Shown piece by piece: positions 33,995 to 43,055 of a DNA stretch of 44,125 nt. The stretch's first letter is position 1; each line of letters opens with the position of its first letter. A program made the position numbers and the translations under genes. Below the pieces are notes generated by a model, which was not told the origin of the DNA, searched no databases, and was given only the letters and a program-made list of their open reading frames with translations. Source of the DNA: an uncultured Prevotellaceae bacterium (GTDB taxonomy: Bacteria; Bacteroidota; Bacteroidia; Bacteroidales; Bacteroidaceae); NCBI GenBank assembly GCA_947168045.1, contig CAMVKN010000026.1, positions 1 to 44,125 on the forward strand. The letters are read 5' to 3'.

Positions 33995-35173
33995 CACCCC
34001 CTTGTAGTTCACCAGCAGCTTGTTGGCCTGCTTGATGTCCTTCGGCGTATAGATGTCTGTAATCAGAATCGAGGAGTGACGCGCCTGGTCCCGCACGCTC
34101 AGTACATCGGTGTTGGCCCTCAGCATGTTCGTGATGCCAGTGTCCTTGAGCGAATAGAACTTGTACCTGTCGCTGAAGCCAAGGTCCTTCCTGACCTTGC
34201 GCGTCCAGTAGTCGCGGAAGAACTTCTCGCTCCGGAACTCACGGCCTGGCTTGAAGTCGTCAGAGAAGAGATAGTAGCTGCCGGGGGAGTCAAAGACGCG
34301 AAGGTCAACCATCAGCTCTATCACATGCACGGGAAGCGTCACCACGGCATCCTGCCAGTTCTTGGCAATGTCACCATGGATGAGCAGCGTCTGCCGGCTC
34401 AGCGAGAAGTCTTCAATCTTCAGCTGCGCAATCTCATGCGGGCGCACGAACATGTAATGCAGTAGGTAGCAGGCAAGAAGGAAATGACGGTTGTTCCTCT
34501 CCAGGTAGTCGTGAATCTTCTGCAGAACGGAGTCTGGGATGACATCGCGCCCCTTCCCACGTTTTGGCTTCATGCGCGGAATACCCTCAGTGGGATTCTT
34601 CTCAATGTAAGACTTGCCCAGCATCCAAGTGGAAAAGCTTCTGATCCAGGCAAGGTAGTTGTTTCTCGTCTGAATGCCGTTGTTCTTGTCAAGGTACACA
34701 TAGTCCAGGAAAGCGTCCACTACACGGCGGTCAAACTGGTAGGCATACTTCACATTCTTCCGCTCCTTCTCCACCCAGCGCATCAGCACACGGTGGTAGC
34801 TCATGTAGCTGGCCACGCTCTCAGGACGCATGTTGTGCTCGTTCTGCTGCTTCACAAGATAGGCCTTGTAACGGTCGCACGCCTCAGTCCACAGCACATA
34901 GACCAGGTCGTCTGACTGTTGCATCCATGGATTCCAGCCACCCTTCAGTTCGTCACGGATGCGGATGGCCACACCATCGGCATACTCCTTCTTGGCACGT
35001 TTCCCCTTGATACCCTTCAACTCACGGTTAAGCCTGATCAGCTTTCTCTTCAGGCTTCCACTCTCAGGGTCGAAGGCATAGAAACTGATTTTCACCTCTT
35101 TCTCACCCCACACCACGACAGGCTCTCTATATTCTTTAGAGCGCGCGATGGTTTTTTGTTTTGAGACAGTCAT
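33989..35173 (-). CDS. Tyrosine-type integrase of the prophage
   Basis: 394 residues. The N-terminal 110 residues are basic and SAM-like. The catalytic domain shows YMFVRPHEIAQLKIE (Arg), HGDIAKN with its Lys, FYSLKDTGIT in place of the usual HxxR, and ARHSSILITDIYT with His and the nucleophile Tyr. The Y..K replacement is familiar in Bacteroidetes integrases. It is the last gene of the phage and convergent with the tail operon, which places the attachment site close to 35174-35640. A terminator and face-to-face promoters lie upstream. Confidence 0.88.
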   Translation of the reverse strand: MTVSKQKTIARSKEYREPVVVWGEKEVKISFYAFDPESGSLKRKLIRLNRELKGIKGKRAKKEYADGVAIRIRDELKGGWNPWMQQSDDLVYVLWTEACDRYKAYLVKQQNEHNMRPESVASYMSYHRVLMRWVEKERKNVKYAYQFDRRVVDAFLDYVYLDKNNGIQTRNNYLAWIRSFSTWMLGKSYIEKNPTEGIPRMKPKRGKGRDVIPDSVLQKIHDYLERNNRHFLLACYLLHYMFVRPHEIAQLKIEDFSLSRQTLLIHGDIAKNWQDAVVTLPVHVIELMVDLRVFDSPGSYYLFSDDFKPGREFRSEKFFRDYWTRKVRKDLGFSDRYKFYSLKDTGITNMLRANTDVLSVRDQARHSSILITDIYTPKDIKQANKLLVNYKGVL

Positions 35174-35310
35174 TTTTTTGTCCTCTTCATTTCTAAAGAG
35201 AACTACCGTTAAACTCTGTTAAATATTGAAGGACGTCGCTGAATCGTTTGTACAAGGACATGAAAATCCATTTCGTTTTGATTCACTTCTGATTCAGTAA
35301 AATCCTTAAA

Positions 35311-35350
35311 AAGAAACTAACTATCCGAATTTTCGGATAGTTAGCTTCTT
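35311..35350. terminator. Long bidirectional hairpin between integrase and 35654 gene
   Basis: CTAACTATCCG (35317-35327) pairs perfectly with CGGATAGTTAG (35334-35344) around loop AATTTT, extended by AAGAA (35311-35315) with TTCTT (35346-35350). T- and A-runs on either side allow termination on both strands. The surrounding 35174-35519 holds no gene that I can support and is the likely attachment zone. Confidence 0.7.
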
Positions 35351-35519
35351 TTCAGTCGGGATTACTGGACTATCAAAATGATGATTAAAGGAAATCAAAG
35401 ATGATTTAAGTTGCATACTTTGTGCTGATTTTCAATAACTTACGCAAACACATCAGCAATATTAATAACCTTAAAGAACGTTAAATTCTCGTTATCACGG
35501 GAAAATTACGGGAAAAATA

Positions 35520-35635
35520 TTTGTATTCCCGTGGCATTATTCTTACCTTTGTAGCCAGAATCCAATGTATCAATATTTTAAAGTTCGCTTTTTATATTTG
35601 CCGCAAAGGTACACAATTAAGTTGAGAACAACAAA
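35520..35635. promoter_or_regulatory. Face-to-face promoters between the two elements
   Basis: Plus strand: TTTG (35520-35523), 20 bases, TACCTTTG (35544-35551), plus a second -7 box TATATTTG (35593-35600). Minus strand: TACCTTTG (35611-35604) with TTTG 20 bases upstream. All match the consensus. The plus-strand sites serve the DUF1016 gene, the minus-strand site the phage integrase or an RNA through 35317-35344. Confidence 0.7.
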
Positions 35636-35653
35636 TATAAATCGATATTTCAT

Positions 35654-36718
35654 ATGGAAGAAATCGAAAAAATTGCATCCCCACAAGACACACAGTCATT
35701 GATGGAAGACCTGCGCCAGATAATCAATCAGGCTCGTGGTCATGTAGCTGCTACAGCTAACTACGAGCTGACTATGATGTACTGGCATATTGGTGAGCGC
35801 ATTAACAGAGATGTACTTGGGAGCCAGCGTGCGGAGTATGGAAAGCAGATTGTCGCGCAAGTGGCGCGACAATTGCAAAAGGAGTACGGAAAGAAAGGAT
35901 TTGATGACAAAAGTATCAGAAGAATGATGCAGTTTGCGAATCTTTTCGCTGACGAACAAATTGTTGCGCAGGCTGCGCGACAATTATCATGGTCTCATTT
36001 TATTGAGGTTCTTCCGCTCAAGGATGATCTTCAACGCGAATTCTATATCACTATGGCAGTATCTGGAAGATGGGGAAGAAATCGCTTACGTAAGGAAATA
36101 GATGGTATGCTTTATGAGCGTACTGCCATCAGTGGCAAGCCTGACGAATTTATCAAGAAGGAGTTATCGAGCTTGCGCGACGATAATGTGATATCACCAG
36201 ACTTGGTATTTAAGAGCCCATACTTTTTGGAGTTCACTGGACTGAAGGGCATGTATAGCGAAAAGAGTCTGGAAGATAGTCTTATCGCCCATTTGGAGCA
36301 GTTTATTATAGAACTGGGGAATGGATTCTGTTTCGTTGCCAGGCAGAAGCGGATGATCATTGACGGAGAGGACTTCTATCTCGATCTGCTGTTTTTTCAC
36401 CGCCGCCTACACCGCCTAATTGCCATTGACCTGAAATTAGACCGCTTCAAGGCACAGTACAAAGGACAAATGGAACTTTACCTTCGGTGGTTGGAACAAA
36501 ATGAAATGGAACCAGGCGAGGAAACTCCTCTGGGCCTGCTGCTATGTACAGAAGGCAGTGAAGAGCAAATAGAACTGCTGCAGCTTGACAAAGCAGGAAT
36601 CAAGGTGGCACAATACCTGACTGAACTGCCCCCGCGTCATGTTCTGATGCAGCAGATCCAAAAGTCGCTGGAAGCGGCAAAGGCCAAATTTGGAAACGTC
36701 ATTGATGATGAAGCTTAA
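35654..36718 (+). CDS. DUF1016 / YhcG-type PD-(D/E)XK nuclease
   Basis: 354 residues. The N-terminal helical domain with NYELTMMYWHIGERI (about 36-50) is the DUF1016 hallmark. The C-terminal nuclease part shows LVFKSPYFLEFTG, then an acidic EDSLIAHLEQFI, GEDFYLDLLFFHRRLHRLI and IDLKLDRF, in the order E, D, [D]xK of PD-(D/E)XK enzymes. YhcG-type proteins occur near restriction systems and in mobile elements; their exact target is unsettled. It is 12 bases before the integrase ATG, so the two are one operon, suggesting a gene carried by the element, possibly for defence or element-related recombination. Confidence 0.85.
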   Translation: MEEIEKIASPQDTQSLMEDLRQIINQARGHVAATANYELTMMYWHIGERINRDVLGSQRAEYGKQIVAQVARQLQKEYGKKGFDDKSIRRMMQFANLFADEQIVAQAARQLSWSHFIEVLPLKDDLQREFYITMAVSGRWGRNRLRKEIDGMLYERTAISGKPDEFIKKELSSLRDDNVISPDLVFKSPYFLEFTGLKGMYSEKSLEDSLIAHLEQFIIELGNGFCFVARQKRMIIDGEDFYLDLLFFHRRLHRLIAIDLKLDRFKAQYKGQMELYLRWLEQNEMEPGEETPLGLLLCTEGSEEQIELLQLDKAGIKVAQYLTELPPRHVLMQQIQKSLEAAKAKFGNVIDDEA

Positions 36719-36730
36719 TTGTCACCAGTT

Positions 36731-38257
36731 ATGGCACAGGTAGAACTACGAATATCAAGTAAGATACAGAAGGTGACAGGAAGGAGCGAGATTATGATAC
36801 GGTTCTTCCAAGGTAATACATTTGACCTCTACGCCAAGAGTGAGGTATTTGTTAGCCCAGAGTATTTCGAGTATTATATAAACCGGGAGAAAACAGAAAA
36901 GGCTGGTGTTAAGATTCCTGGCAACATCATAACCGCCTCTGTTGAGAAAGCGGAAAAGCATAGATATGCGTTACGCAAAAGCGGCACTATTGTTTTTAAG
37001 CAGCGGTTAGAGACTCCAGAGTTTAAATTCCACCGTGAGCAGGCTGAGCGTTTGGAAAGACTGAAGAACCACATTCTTGATTGCTATGGGACAGCAGATA
37101 AAAGCAATATGACAAGCGACTGGCTAAAAGAAGTGGTAGACATGTTCAACCATCCAGAAAAGTATGCTGCAAAAAGCGAGACAAGCAAATCATTTCCCGA
37201 ACTCGTTGAACTATACATTAATCGCCGTCAGTTAGCTCCATCGCATTACAAAGACTTTTATGTTCTGGCACGTACCATTGCCAGATATGAAGGATTTGTC
37301 AGGGCTACAGAACCTGCGAAAAAGACGTTTACGTTCTCGATTGATACAGTTACCCGTAACGACATTGAAAATCTGGCCGACTATTTGCGTCATGAGAAAG
37401 CCCTTTCTGACCAGTACCCCAACCTCTTTGCAAAACTGATAGAAGATTACCCCGCATCCCTTAAGAAAAGACGCAACAAAGTGGAGTCTCGTGGCGAGAA
37501 CACCGTCATCAAGATGCTTTCCAGACTTAAATCCATTTTTCGCTTCTCCGTAGAAGAGGGCTTCACCACCAATCGCCCCTTTGATGGATTTAAGATTGGC
37601 ACCGCCATTGTGGGTACACCTATTTATATTACTATAGAAGAAAGGAACAAGATTGCAGACTTTGACCTTGAAAAGAAGTGGCCGGAGATGGACGAACAGT
37701 TTCGTAAAGACTGTAGGATGCCTATCCAGACCATTATTACATGCCGCGACGTTTTCATTTTTCAATGTTTCATTGGTTGCCGTGTTGGCGACTTGATAAA
37801 ACTGACTCCGCAACATATAGAAAACGGGGTACTGACATATACACCGCATAAGACAAAGGAGGGTAAGGAGGCCATGCAAGCCCGTGTTCCCCTTCACCCC
37901 AAGGCTCAAGAGCTTGTCAAGAAGTACGCGGGACTCGACGAGGAGGGAAGGTTGTTTCCATTTATAACGCCCCAAAAATACAATGACGCTATCAAAGCCA
38001 TCTTTACCATGGTAGGGATAACCAGGAATGTGGAAGTACGCAATCCTCAGACCCGCGAGTATGAAATACATCCCATCAACGAAATAGCATCAAGCCATCT
38101 GGCCCGTCGTACTTTCATAGGTAATGCCTATTTCAAGGTCACCGATCCAAACCTTATCGGAAAGATGTCCGGTCATGTAGAAGGTTCTAAAGCGTTTAAG
38201 CGATACCGAAACATTGAGGACGAGACTCTTAAGAATGTCATAGACCTTATAGGCTAA
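36731..38257 (+). CDS. Second tyrosine recombinase (element integrase)
   Basis: 508 residues from ATG 36731; an upstream TTG at 36719 is less likely. The N-terminal 150 residues carry a long basic arm-binding region, then a SAM-like domain (about 160-300). Catalytic residues are all present: FIGCRVGDLIKL (Arg), YTPHKTKEGK (Lys), SSHLARRTFIG (HxxR) and GHVEGSKAFKRYRN (His and nucleophile Tyr). This is the integrase type common in Bacteroidetes mobilizable elements. It lies downstream of the DUF1016 gene and ends 8 bases before the convergent regulator. Confidence 0.88.
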   Translation: MAQVELRISSKIQKVTGRSEIMIRFFQGNTFDLYAKSEVFVSPEYFEYYINREKTEKAGVKIPGNIITASVEKAEKHRYALRKSGTIVFKQRLETPEFKFHREQAERLERLKNHILDCYGTADKSNMTSDWLKEVVDMFNHPEKYAAKSETSKSFPELVELYINRRQLAPSHYKDFYVLARTIARYEGFVRATEPAKKTFTFSIDTVTRNDIENLADYLRHEKALSDQYPNLFAKLIEDYPASLKKRRNKVESRGENTVIKMLSRLKSIFRFSVEEGFTTNRPFDGFKIGTAIVGTPIYITIEERNKIADFDLEKKWPEMDEQFRKDCRMPIQTIITCRDVFIFQCFIGCRVGDLIKLTPQHIENGVLTYTPHKTKEGKEAMQARVPLHPKAQELVKKYAGLDEEGRLFPFITPQKYNDAIKAIFTMVGITRNVEVRNPQTREYEIHPINEIASSHLARRTFIGNAYFKVTDPNLIGKMSGHVEGSKAFKRYRNIEDETLKNVIDLIG

Positions 38258-38265
38258 AGGTTCTG

Positions 38266-39006
38266 TTAGTCCTTATCTGTTTTTTTGGATGAGTCAGTCT
38301 GATCTGATTCATCCAAAAACTTTTTAATATTAGCATCCAAAAAGAAGAATGACGCCATGTTCATTACGTCTACTCCTTCTTTCTTAACCAGGCTGTCCCA
38401 GTTTTCAATAGAAACACCATTGTCCTCCTTGAATTTCTGCATCTTGGAATAAACGTCTTTCAGGTAGTCTCTTAGTCGGGCATTCTCTGCAACAAGTTCT
38501 TCGTTACGCTTCATAATGGATGCCCACCCATCAATACTTCTATTTTCTGTATGAGAGGAGTATTGATAGAAGTCCTGAAAGAAATTATAATTAAGCAGGC
38601 GGGAAATCTTCAAAAGTTTTTGGGCATCAAAGGAGTCTTTCTTGATAAGCCGACTTACCTCTGCAGGGGTTACTTCAAAAATGGCGGCAAACTGCGTCTG
38701 GGTCATCTTTAACTCTTTCAACCTTGACTCAATGCTGTTGCCAACCTGCGCATGAATCAGAACATAAGCTTTTCCCTCCTCTGTGTCACCGGAAATGTCT
38801 GCAAAAAAATTGTGCTTTAGCTTTTCGCTTATTTCCAATATTAAATTGGTGTCCATACTTTCACGTTTGAGCAACCTATTAACATTAGGGGTAGCCATAC
38901 CGAGTTCTCTTGCCAGATGTGCCTGGGGAATATTGTTCCTTTTCAGATAACTGATAATAAGGTTCCCGACATGAAAATCAGCTAAAGTCACCTTTTTGTT
39001 GTCCAT
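38266..39006 (-). CDS. Regulator with two tandem HTH repeats
   Basis: 246 residues. Residues 12-71 and 87-146 are two copies of the same 60-residue HTH unit, aligned without gaps with about 23 identical positions; each contains VGN, a QxxxA helix, VxRLxK, and ends NFFxD. A coiled-coil segment follows (about 158-195) and then a Lys/Asp-rich tail. The fold is XRE-like. A protein with two such units resembles a covalent dimer able to bind one palindrome. It is transcribed divergently from the excisionase gene, so it is probably the repressor that controls the element. Confidence 0.75.
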   Translation of the reverse strand: MDNKKVTLADFHVGNLIISYLKRNNIPQAHLARELGMATPNVNRLLKRESMDTNLILEISEKLKHNFFADISGDTEEGKAYVLIHAQVGNSIESRLKELKMTQTQFAAIFEVTPAEVSRLIKKDSFDAQKLLKISRLLNYNFFQDFYQYSSHTENRSIDGWASIMKRNEELVAENARLRDYLKDVYSKMQKFKEDNGVSIENWDSLVKKEGVDVMNMASFFFLDANIKKFLDESDQTDSSKKTDKD

Positions 39007-39029
39007 TTTTGTTAAAAATTACTAATATT

Positions 39030-39082
39030 GATAATATCTATTATCATTTCGCTTGATATTTCAATAGATATGATTATCTTTG
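39030..39082. promoter_or_regulatory. Palindromic operator and promoter of the element
   Basis: GATAATA (39030-39036) and TATTATC (39039-39045) form an exact 7-bp palindrome. Directly after it comes a strong promoter for the plus strand: TTG (39053-39055), 19 bases, TATCTTTG (39075-39082). A second half-site-like GATTATC (39072-39078) overlaps the -7 box. The placing suits repression by the divergent regulator. 39083-39191 is a leader with no gene. Confidence 0.65.
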
Positions 39083-39191
39083 CACTCGATAAGCGGAAAT
39101 AGTTCCGTGGCGGCGGGTGCTCAAATCATTATCATCGGCTGCAAAATTACAAAAAATTGATAACATAACAAAATATTTAAATAAAAAAGAT

Positions 39192-39587
39192 ATGAATAAT
39201 TATCAAAATCGTCAAAATGAGACACCAAATGCGAACTGCATGGATGTCAATTTCGAGCAGAAGCTGCTGGCAAGCCAGTTGGTTTCGGAGGTGCATAGAA
39301 GCACAGGTCATGTATCCTTTACTTTTACGGATGCTGGGGTGTTAGCCTTTGCTAAGGCCATGCAACTTGCAGCATTGGAGGAACACCCAGCATCAGAAAG
39401 TGTAACTAACAATCTGTTCCCCGACAGCAACGGTTCTCTTATCTCTAAGAAGGATGCCATGCTGGGGTTCAATGTGAGTCATACCACGCTGTGGAAGTGG
39501 CAGAAGTCTGGTTACCTTACTCCCGTGAAGGTCGGTAAGCGTATTTACTATCGTCGTGAGGACATCATGAGTTTGACCCAGAAATAA
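39192..39587 (+). CDS. Excisionase-like HTH protein
   Basis: 131 residues from ATG 39192 (an in-frame ATG at 39117 lies in the leader). The C-terminal 50 residues contain a MerR/excisionase-type HTH_17 domain: KKDAMLGFNVSHTTLWKWQK, then VKVGKRIYYRREDIMSL. The N-terminal part is polar with a Ser/Thr/Ala-rich helical stretch. Such proteins act as recombination directionality factors or small regulators, usually beside the integrase of the same element. First gene of an operon with the primase, 15 bases apart. Confidence 0.75.
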   Translation: MNNYQNRQNETPNANCMDVNFEQKLLASQLVSEVHRSTGHVSFTFTDAGVLAFAKAMQLAALEEHPASESVTNNLFPDSNGSLISKKDAMLGFNVSHTTLWKWQKSGYLTPVKVGKRIYYRREDIMSLTQK

Positions 39588-39602
39588 ACATATTCAGAGG
39601 AT

Positions 39603-42600
39603 ATGAGCTATATTAAGCAAGACATCATCGAAAAAATCTACGATGCAGCAGACATCGTTGAGGTTGTCGGTGAGTTCGTTGATCTGAAGAAGTCTGGGGT
39701 GAACTACAAGGGATTATGTCCCTTCCATCAAGACCACACTCCATCACTGTCGGTTTCACCGTCACGCCAAATCTTCAAGTGTTTTACTTGTGGCGAGGGC
39801 GGCAATGCCGTTACCTTCCTGATGAAGCATGAAAAGATGACCTACCCGGAGGCATTGCGATGGCTGGCAAAGAAGTACTGCATAGACATTCAGGAGTACG
39901 AACCGACTGAAGAGCAAGAAGCACTGATGAAGAAGCGAGAAAGTCTTTTCGCCAACATGGCTATAGTCGAGGACTACTATCATAAAGAGTTCATGAAGAG
40001 CGAGAAGGCTCAGCAGTATGCCTATGACCGTTGGGACAAAGAATATTGCGACCTTATCCGAATTGGTTATGCGCCGGGCTACTCACGGAACCTCGACAAA
40101 CTGGGCATCACCCAGGACACGCTGAAAGAACTGGGACTTTGCGACCGAAACGGCAACGACCTGATCCGCGAGCGTATCACCATCAGCATCCGTGACCGCT
40201 TCGGAAGAATCATCGGCTTCACGTGCCGAAACTTCGATGGCAGCAATCCTAAGTATCTGAATAACGCTGACAGCGACATCTTCCATAAAGGCGAAGTGCT
40301 GTTTGGCATAGATGCAGCATGGAAGGAGATCATTCGTACCCAGACAGCCTATCTGGTAGAGGGTGCTCCAGACTGTATGCGTTTGCAGTCTATCGACGTG
40401 ACGAATACTGTGGCTTGTCTGGGGTCTGCATGGAATGAAAAGCATTTTCAGACATTGGGCAAGGCTGTTACCAAAGTATGCTTCATCCCCGACTCAGATG
40501 TTATCAAGCCTGGCGAGAGACTACCTCACGGCATCAAGGTTGTTACCGATGCCGGGAGATTGGCTTTCAAGAATGGACTGGCTGTGTACGTCAAGGAGAT
40601 TCCTGCTGGTGATGGTAAGCGCGATGCTGATTCATATTTCACCAATAGGGAAATTTTTGACAGCTTACCTGAGCAGGACTTTATACTATGGTATGCCGAA
40701 AAGCTATTTGCTTCCAGCACTTCTGTTGATGACCAGACAATTGCCTTGCATACTGTGGTCAACATATTAACAGGCATAGGCAATTCTACCAAAGTCGATT
40801 TTTATATCGACCAATTGAAGAAGCATACCGGTGGACAGAAGAAGCCGTGGAACAATGCCATGAAGCAGTCGAAGGTCAATGCAAAAACAGATAAGCGTAG
40901 GAATCCAATTGTCACGAACACTGCCGACAGCAGGGAGTTCGGCTTTACTATCAGGGATTGTCAGTACTTAATAGAGGACGAGAACGGCATCAGACCGCTG
41001 TCGAACTTCATTCTCACACCGATGTTTCATGTTCAAGACCCTACACTGTCAAGACGTATCTTTACTATCGAGAACACCCAGCATGTGAAGAACATCATTG
41101 AGCTGCGCTCCGAGGAATTGGTGTCGAACGACAAGTTTGAAGCTAAGGTGGGCGAGATAGGCAACTATGTATGGTCAGGTGGCAAGAGCGACTTAAAGAA
41201 GGTGAAGGGTTTCCTCTTCGCCAATATGGACACGGCAATCCTTATCAAGCAACTCGGCTGGCAGCAGCAAGGTTTCTTCGCTTTCGGCAACGGCATCTTC
41301 GATGGCGAGCAGTGGCATGAGGCCGACCAATACGGCATCGTCAAGCTGCAAGATGTGGGCAATTTCTATCTGCCTTCCCACTCGCTCATCTACCGCCACG
41401 ACCGGAAGATGTTCCTCTTCGAGCATAACTTCGTCCACCAGGAAGGCTCATCGGTCACGCTTCGTGAAGTAACCGACCAGATGTTCAAGGTATTCGGTGC
41501 CAATGGACAAATTGCCTTCATGTTTCTCGTTGCATCATTATTCCACGATATTGTGGCCTATGCGACAGCTCCTGGCTGGTTCCCCATCCTTGATCTCTTC
41601 GGACCAATGGGGACGGGCAAAACTGCGCTGGCAGAAATGATAGCGGCATTCTTCACCAAGAAGAAGTCCATCAACATAGATAATGCCACGGTGGCGGCAA
41701 TGTCTGACGAAGTAGCGGCTGCCGCCAACGCCGTGGTCGTATTCAACGAATACAAGAACGCTCTTGATGACAGCAAAATAGAATTTCTGAAGGGCATTTG
41801 GGACTTGATAGGCCGTACCCGCATGTCCATGAACAAGGATGGTCAGAAGGAGATGACGGCAGTGGATTCTGGTGTGATCATTACTGGTCAGGAGATGCCG
41901 ACGAAAGACCCCGCATTGTTCTCACGGACGATATTTCTCACGTTCTCAAAGTCAAAGTTCAGTGCGGAAGAGACGGAAGAGTTTGACAAAATTGCAGGTC
42001 TGAGGAGGAGCGGCTTGACTCATCTAACCATGGAGATAATGAGTCATCGCGACAAGATGGAGCGGGAATACGAGCGTACATTCGACGAGGTCAGCAAGGA
42101 AATACTCAAGGAAGTGGGAGATTCTACGGAGCACACCCGCATTGCCAGGAACTGGGCCGTGCCTCTTGCTGCCTATAAGGTGTTGAAAGACGAGTTGGAT
42201 GTCAATATCGACTACGCCAGCATTAGCCGTTTTGTCATGGATGCCGTGAAGCGTCAGGCCATTTCCTGCAAGACCAGCGACGAGCTGGCATCTTTCTGGA
42301 ATGTGCTGCAATACCTCTTGTCCGACAAGAAAATCATTGCCGACGGCCATTTCCGCATAGCCCTTACAAAGAACGTGACTTGTCGGAATGGCAAGGAGTA
42401 TGCATGGGACGAGCCGCACTCTATTCTACTTATCCGTAAGGCCGGTATGATTGAGCGGTATCAAGAGACATGCCGTAAGATTGGCTACAACTTCATCCCG
42501 AAGGAGTCCTTGGAGTTCTATATGAAGAACACCAGCTATTACCTGGGCGACAAGAAGTACAGGTTCAAAGAGTTCGACAAGAATGGCTATCCGGTACCCG

Positions 42601-42764
42601 ATCTGAGCAAGCCTAATGGTGACAAGACATTCAAGCAAAAGGAGTTCTCGGAATGGGCCTACTGTTTCGACTACGAAAAGGTCAAGGAGATGTATGACAT
42701 TGATCTTGAACGAATGCCTGTGGAAGATGAAAGCGATGCAGTGCAGACATCATTGGATATATAG
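39603..42764 (+). CDS. Primase-helicase of the element
   Basis: 1053 residues. The N-terminus has a CHC2 zinc finger with C39, H42, C60 and C63 (CPFH...CFTC), then a primase core with TOPRIM-like AYLVEGAPDC (about 249) and CFIPDSDV (about 293). The C-terminal half has an NTPase domain with GPMGTGKTA (about 667-675) and a downstream EYKNALDD/ISxxQxxPT-like region, as in superfamily 3-type or virus D5-like helicases. It would prime and unwind DNA at the element's own origin, which is probably the repeat cluster just downstream. This combination is typical of satellites, plasmids and some mobile elements rather than of the host primase DnaG. Confidence 0.85.
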   Translation: MSYIKQDIIEKIYDAADIVEVVGEFVDLKKSGVNYKGLCPFHQDHTPSLSVSPSRQIFKCFTCGEGGNAVTFLMKHEKMTYPEALRWLAKKYCIDIQEYEPTEEQEALMKKRESLFANMAIVEDYYHKEFMKSEKAQQYAYDRWDKEYCDLIRIGYAPGYSRNLDKLGITQDTLKELGLCDRNGNDLIRERITISIRDRFGRIIGFTCRNFDGSNPKYLNNADSDIFHKGEVLFGIDAAWKEIIRTQTAYLVEGAPDCMRLQSIDVTNTVACLGSAWNEKHFQTLGKAVTKVCFIPDSDVIKPGERLPHGIKVVTDAGRLAFKNGLAVYVKEIPAGDGKRDADSYFTNREIFDSLPEQDFILWYAEKLFASSTSVDDQTIALHTVVNILTGIGNSTKVDFYIDQLKKHTGGQKKPWNNAMKQSKVNAKTDKRRNPIVTNTADSREFGFTIRDCQYLIEDENGIRPLSNFILTPMFHVQDPTLSRRIFTIENTQHVKNIIELRSEELVSNDKFEAKVGEIGNYVWSGGKSDLKKVKGFLFANMDTAILIKQLGWQQQGFFAFGNGIFDGEQWHEADQYGIVKLQDVGNFYLPSHSLIYRHDRKMFLFEHNFVHQEGSSVTLREVTDQMFKVFGANGQIAFMFLVASLFHDIVAYATAPGWFPILDLFGPMGTGKTALAEMIAAFFTKKKSINIDNATVAAMSDEVAAAANAVVVFNEYKNALDDSKIEFLKGIWDLIGRTRMSMNKDGQKEMTAVDSGVIITGQEMPTKDPALFSRTIFLTFSKSKFSAEETEEFDKIAGLRRSGLTHLTMEIMSHRDKMEREYERTFDEVSKEILKEVGDSTEHTRIARNWAVPLAAYKVLKDELDVNIDYASISRFVMDAVKRQAISCKTSDELASFWNVLQYLLSDKKIIADGHFRIALTKNVTCRNGKEYAWDEPHSILLIRKAGMIERYQETCRKIGYNFIPKESLEFYMKNTSYYLGDKKYRFKEFDKNGYPVPDLSKPNGDKTFKQKEFSEWAYCFDYEKVKEMYDIDLERMPVEDESDAVQTSLDI

Positions 42765-42766
42765 TG

Positions 42767-42957
42767 GGGAACAATAGGGAACAATGTTACCAACCTTACT
42801 GTCAGCGAGTTATCTTGTTCCCAGTCTGGGAACAGAATGGAACGACAAGGTACATAAGAAAGGGATAATGCTTACTTCATTTATTGCTCGTTCCCAAGGT
42901 GGGAACATGACAAATCATTGTAATGCAGTCATTTAGACTCTTGTTCCCGCGTTCCCC
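42767..42957. other. Iteron-like cluster of GGGAAC/GTTCCC boxes, putative origin
   Basis: Eight boxes in 191 bases: GGGAACAAT at 42767 and 42777 (10 bases apart), GTTCCCA/TGGGAAC at 42817-42833 and again at 42890-42906, then GTTCCC at 42943 and 42951. The cluster is nearly symmetric: direct pair, two palindromes, reversed pair. It starts 3 bases after the primase-helicase stop, where replication origins of satellites and plasmids often lie. A transcriptional operator or att-related site is possible. Confidence 0.6.
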
Positions 42958-43000
42958 ACATAGTATATCACAGTATTTCCAACAGAACATTTTTTAGCAA

Positions 43001-43031
43001 CGAGAGCCGGGGCGCTTTGCCTCGGCTCTCG
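43001..43031. terminator. Bidirectional hairpin between element and host gene
   Basis: CGAGAGCCG (43001-43009) pairs perfectly with CGGCTCTCG (43023-43031), with GGC/GCC also possible inside. An ATTTTTTAG run precedes it on the plus strand. It lies 25 bases after the minus-strand lipoprotein gene's stop, so it likely ends that transcript. Confidence 0.65.
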
Positions 43032-43055
43032 AAGTAGATAGAGGATTAGGATGCG

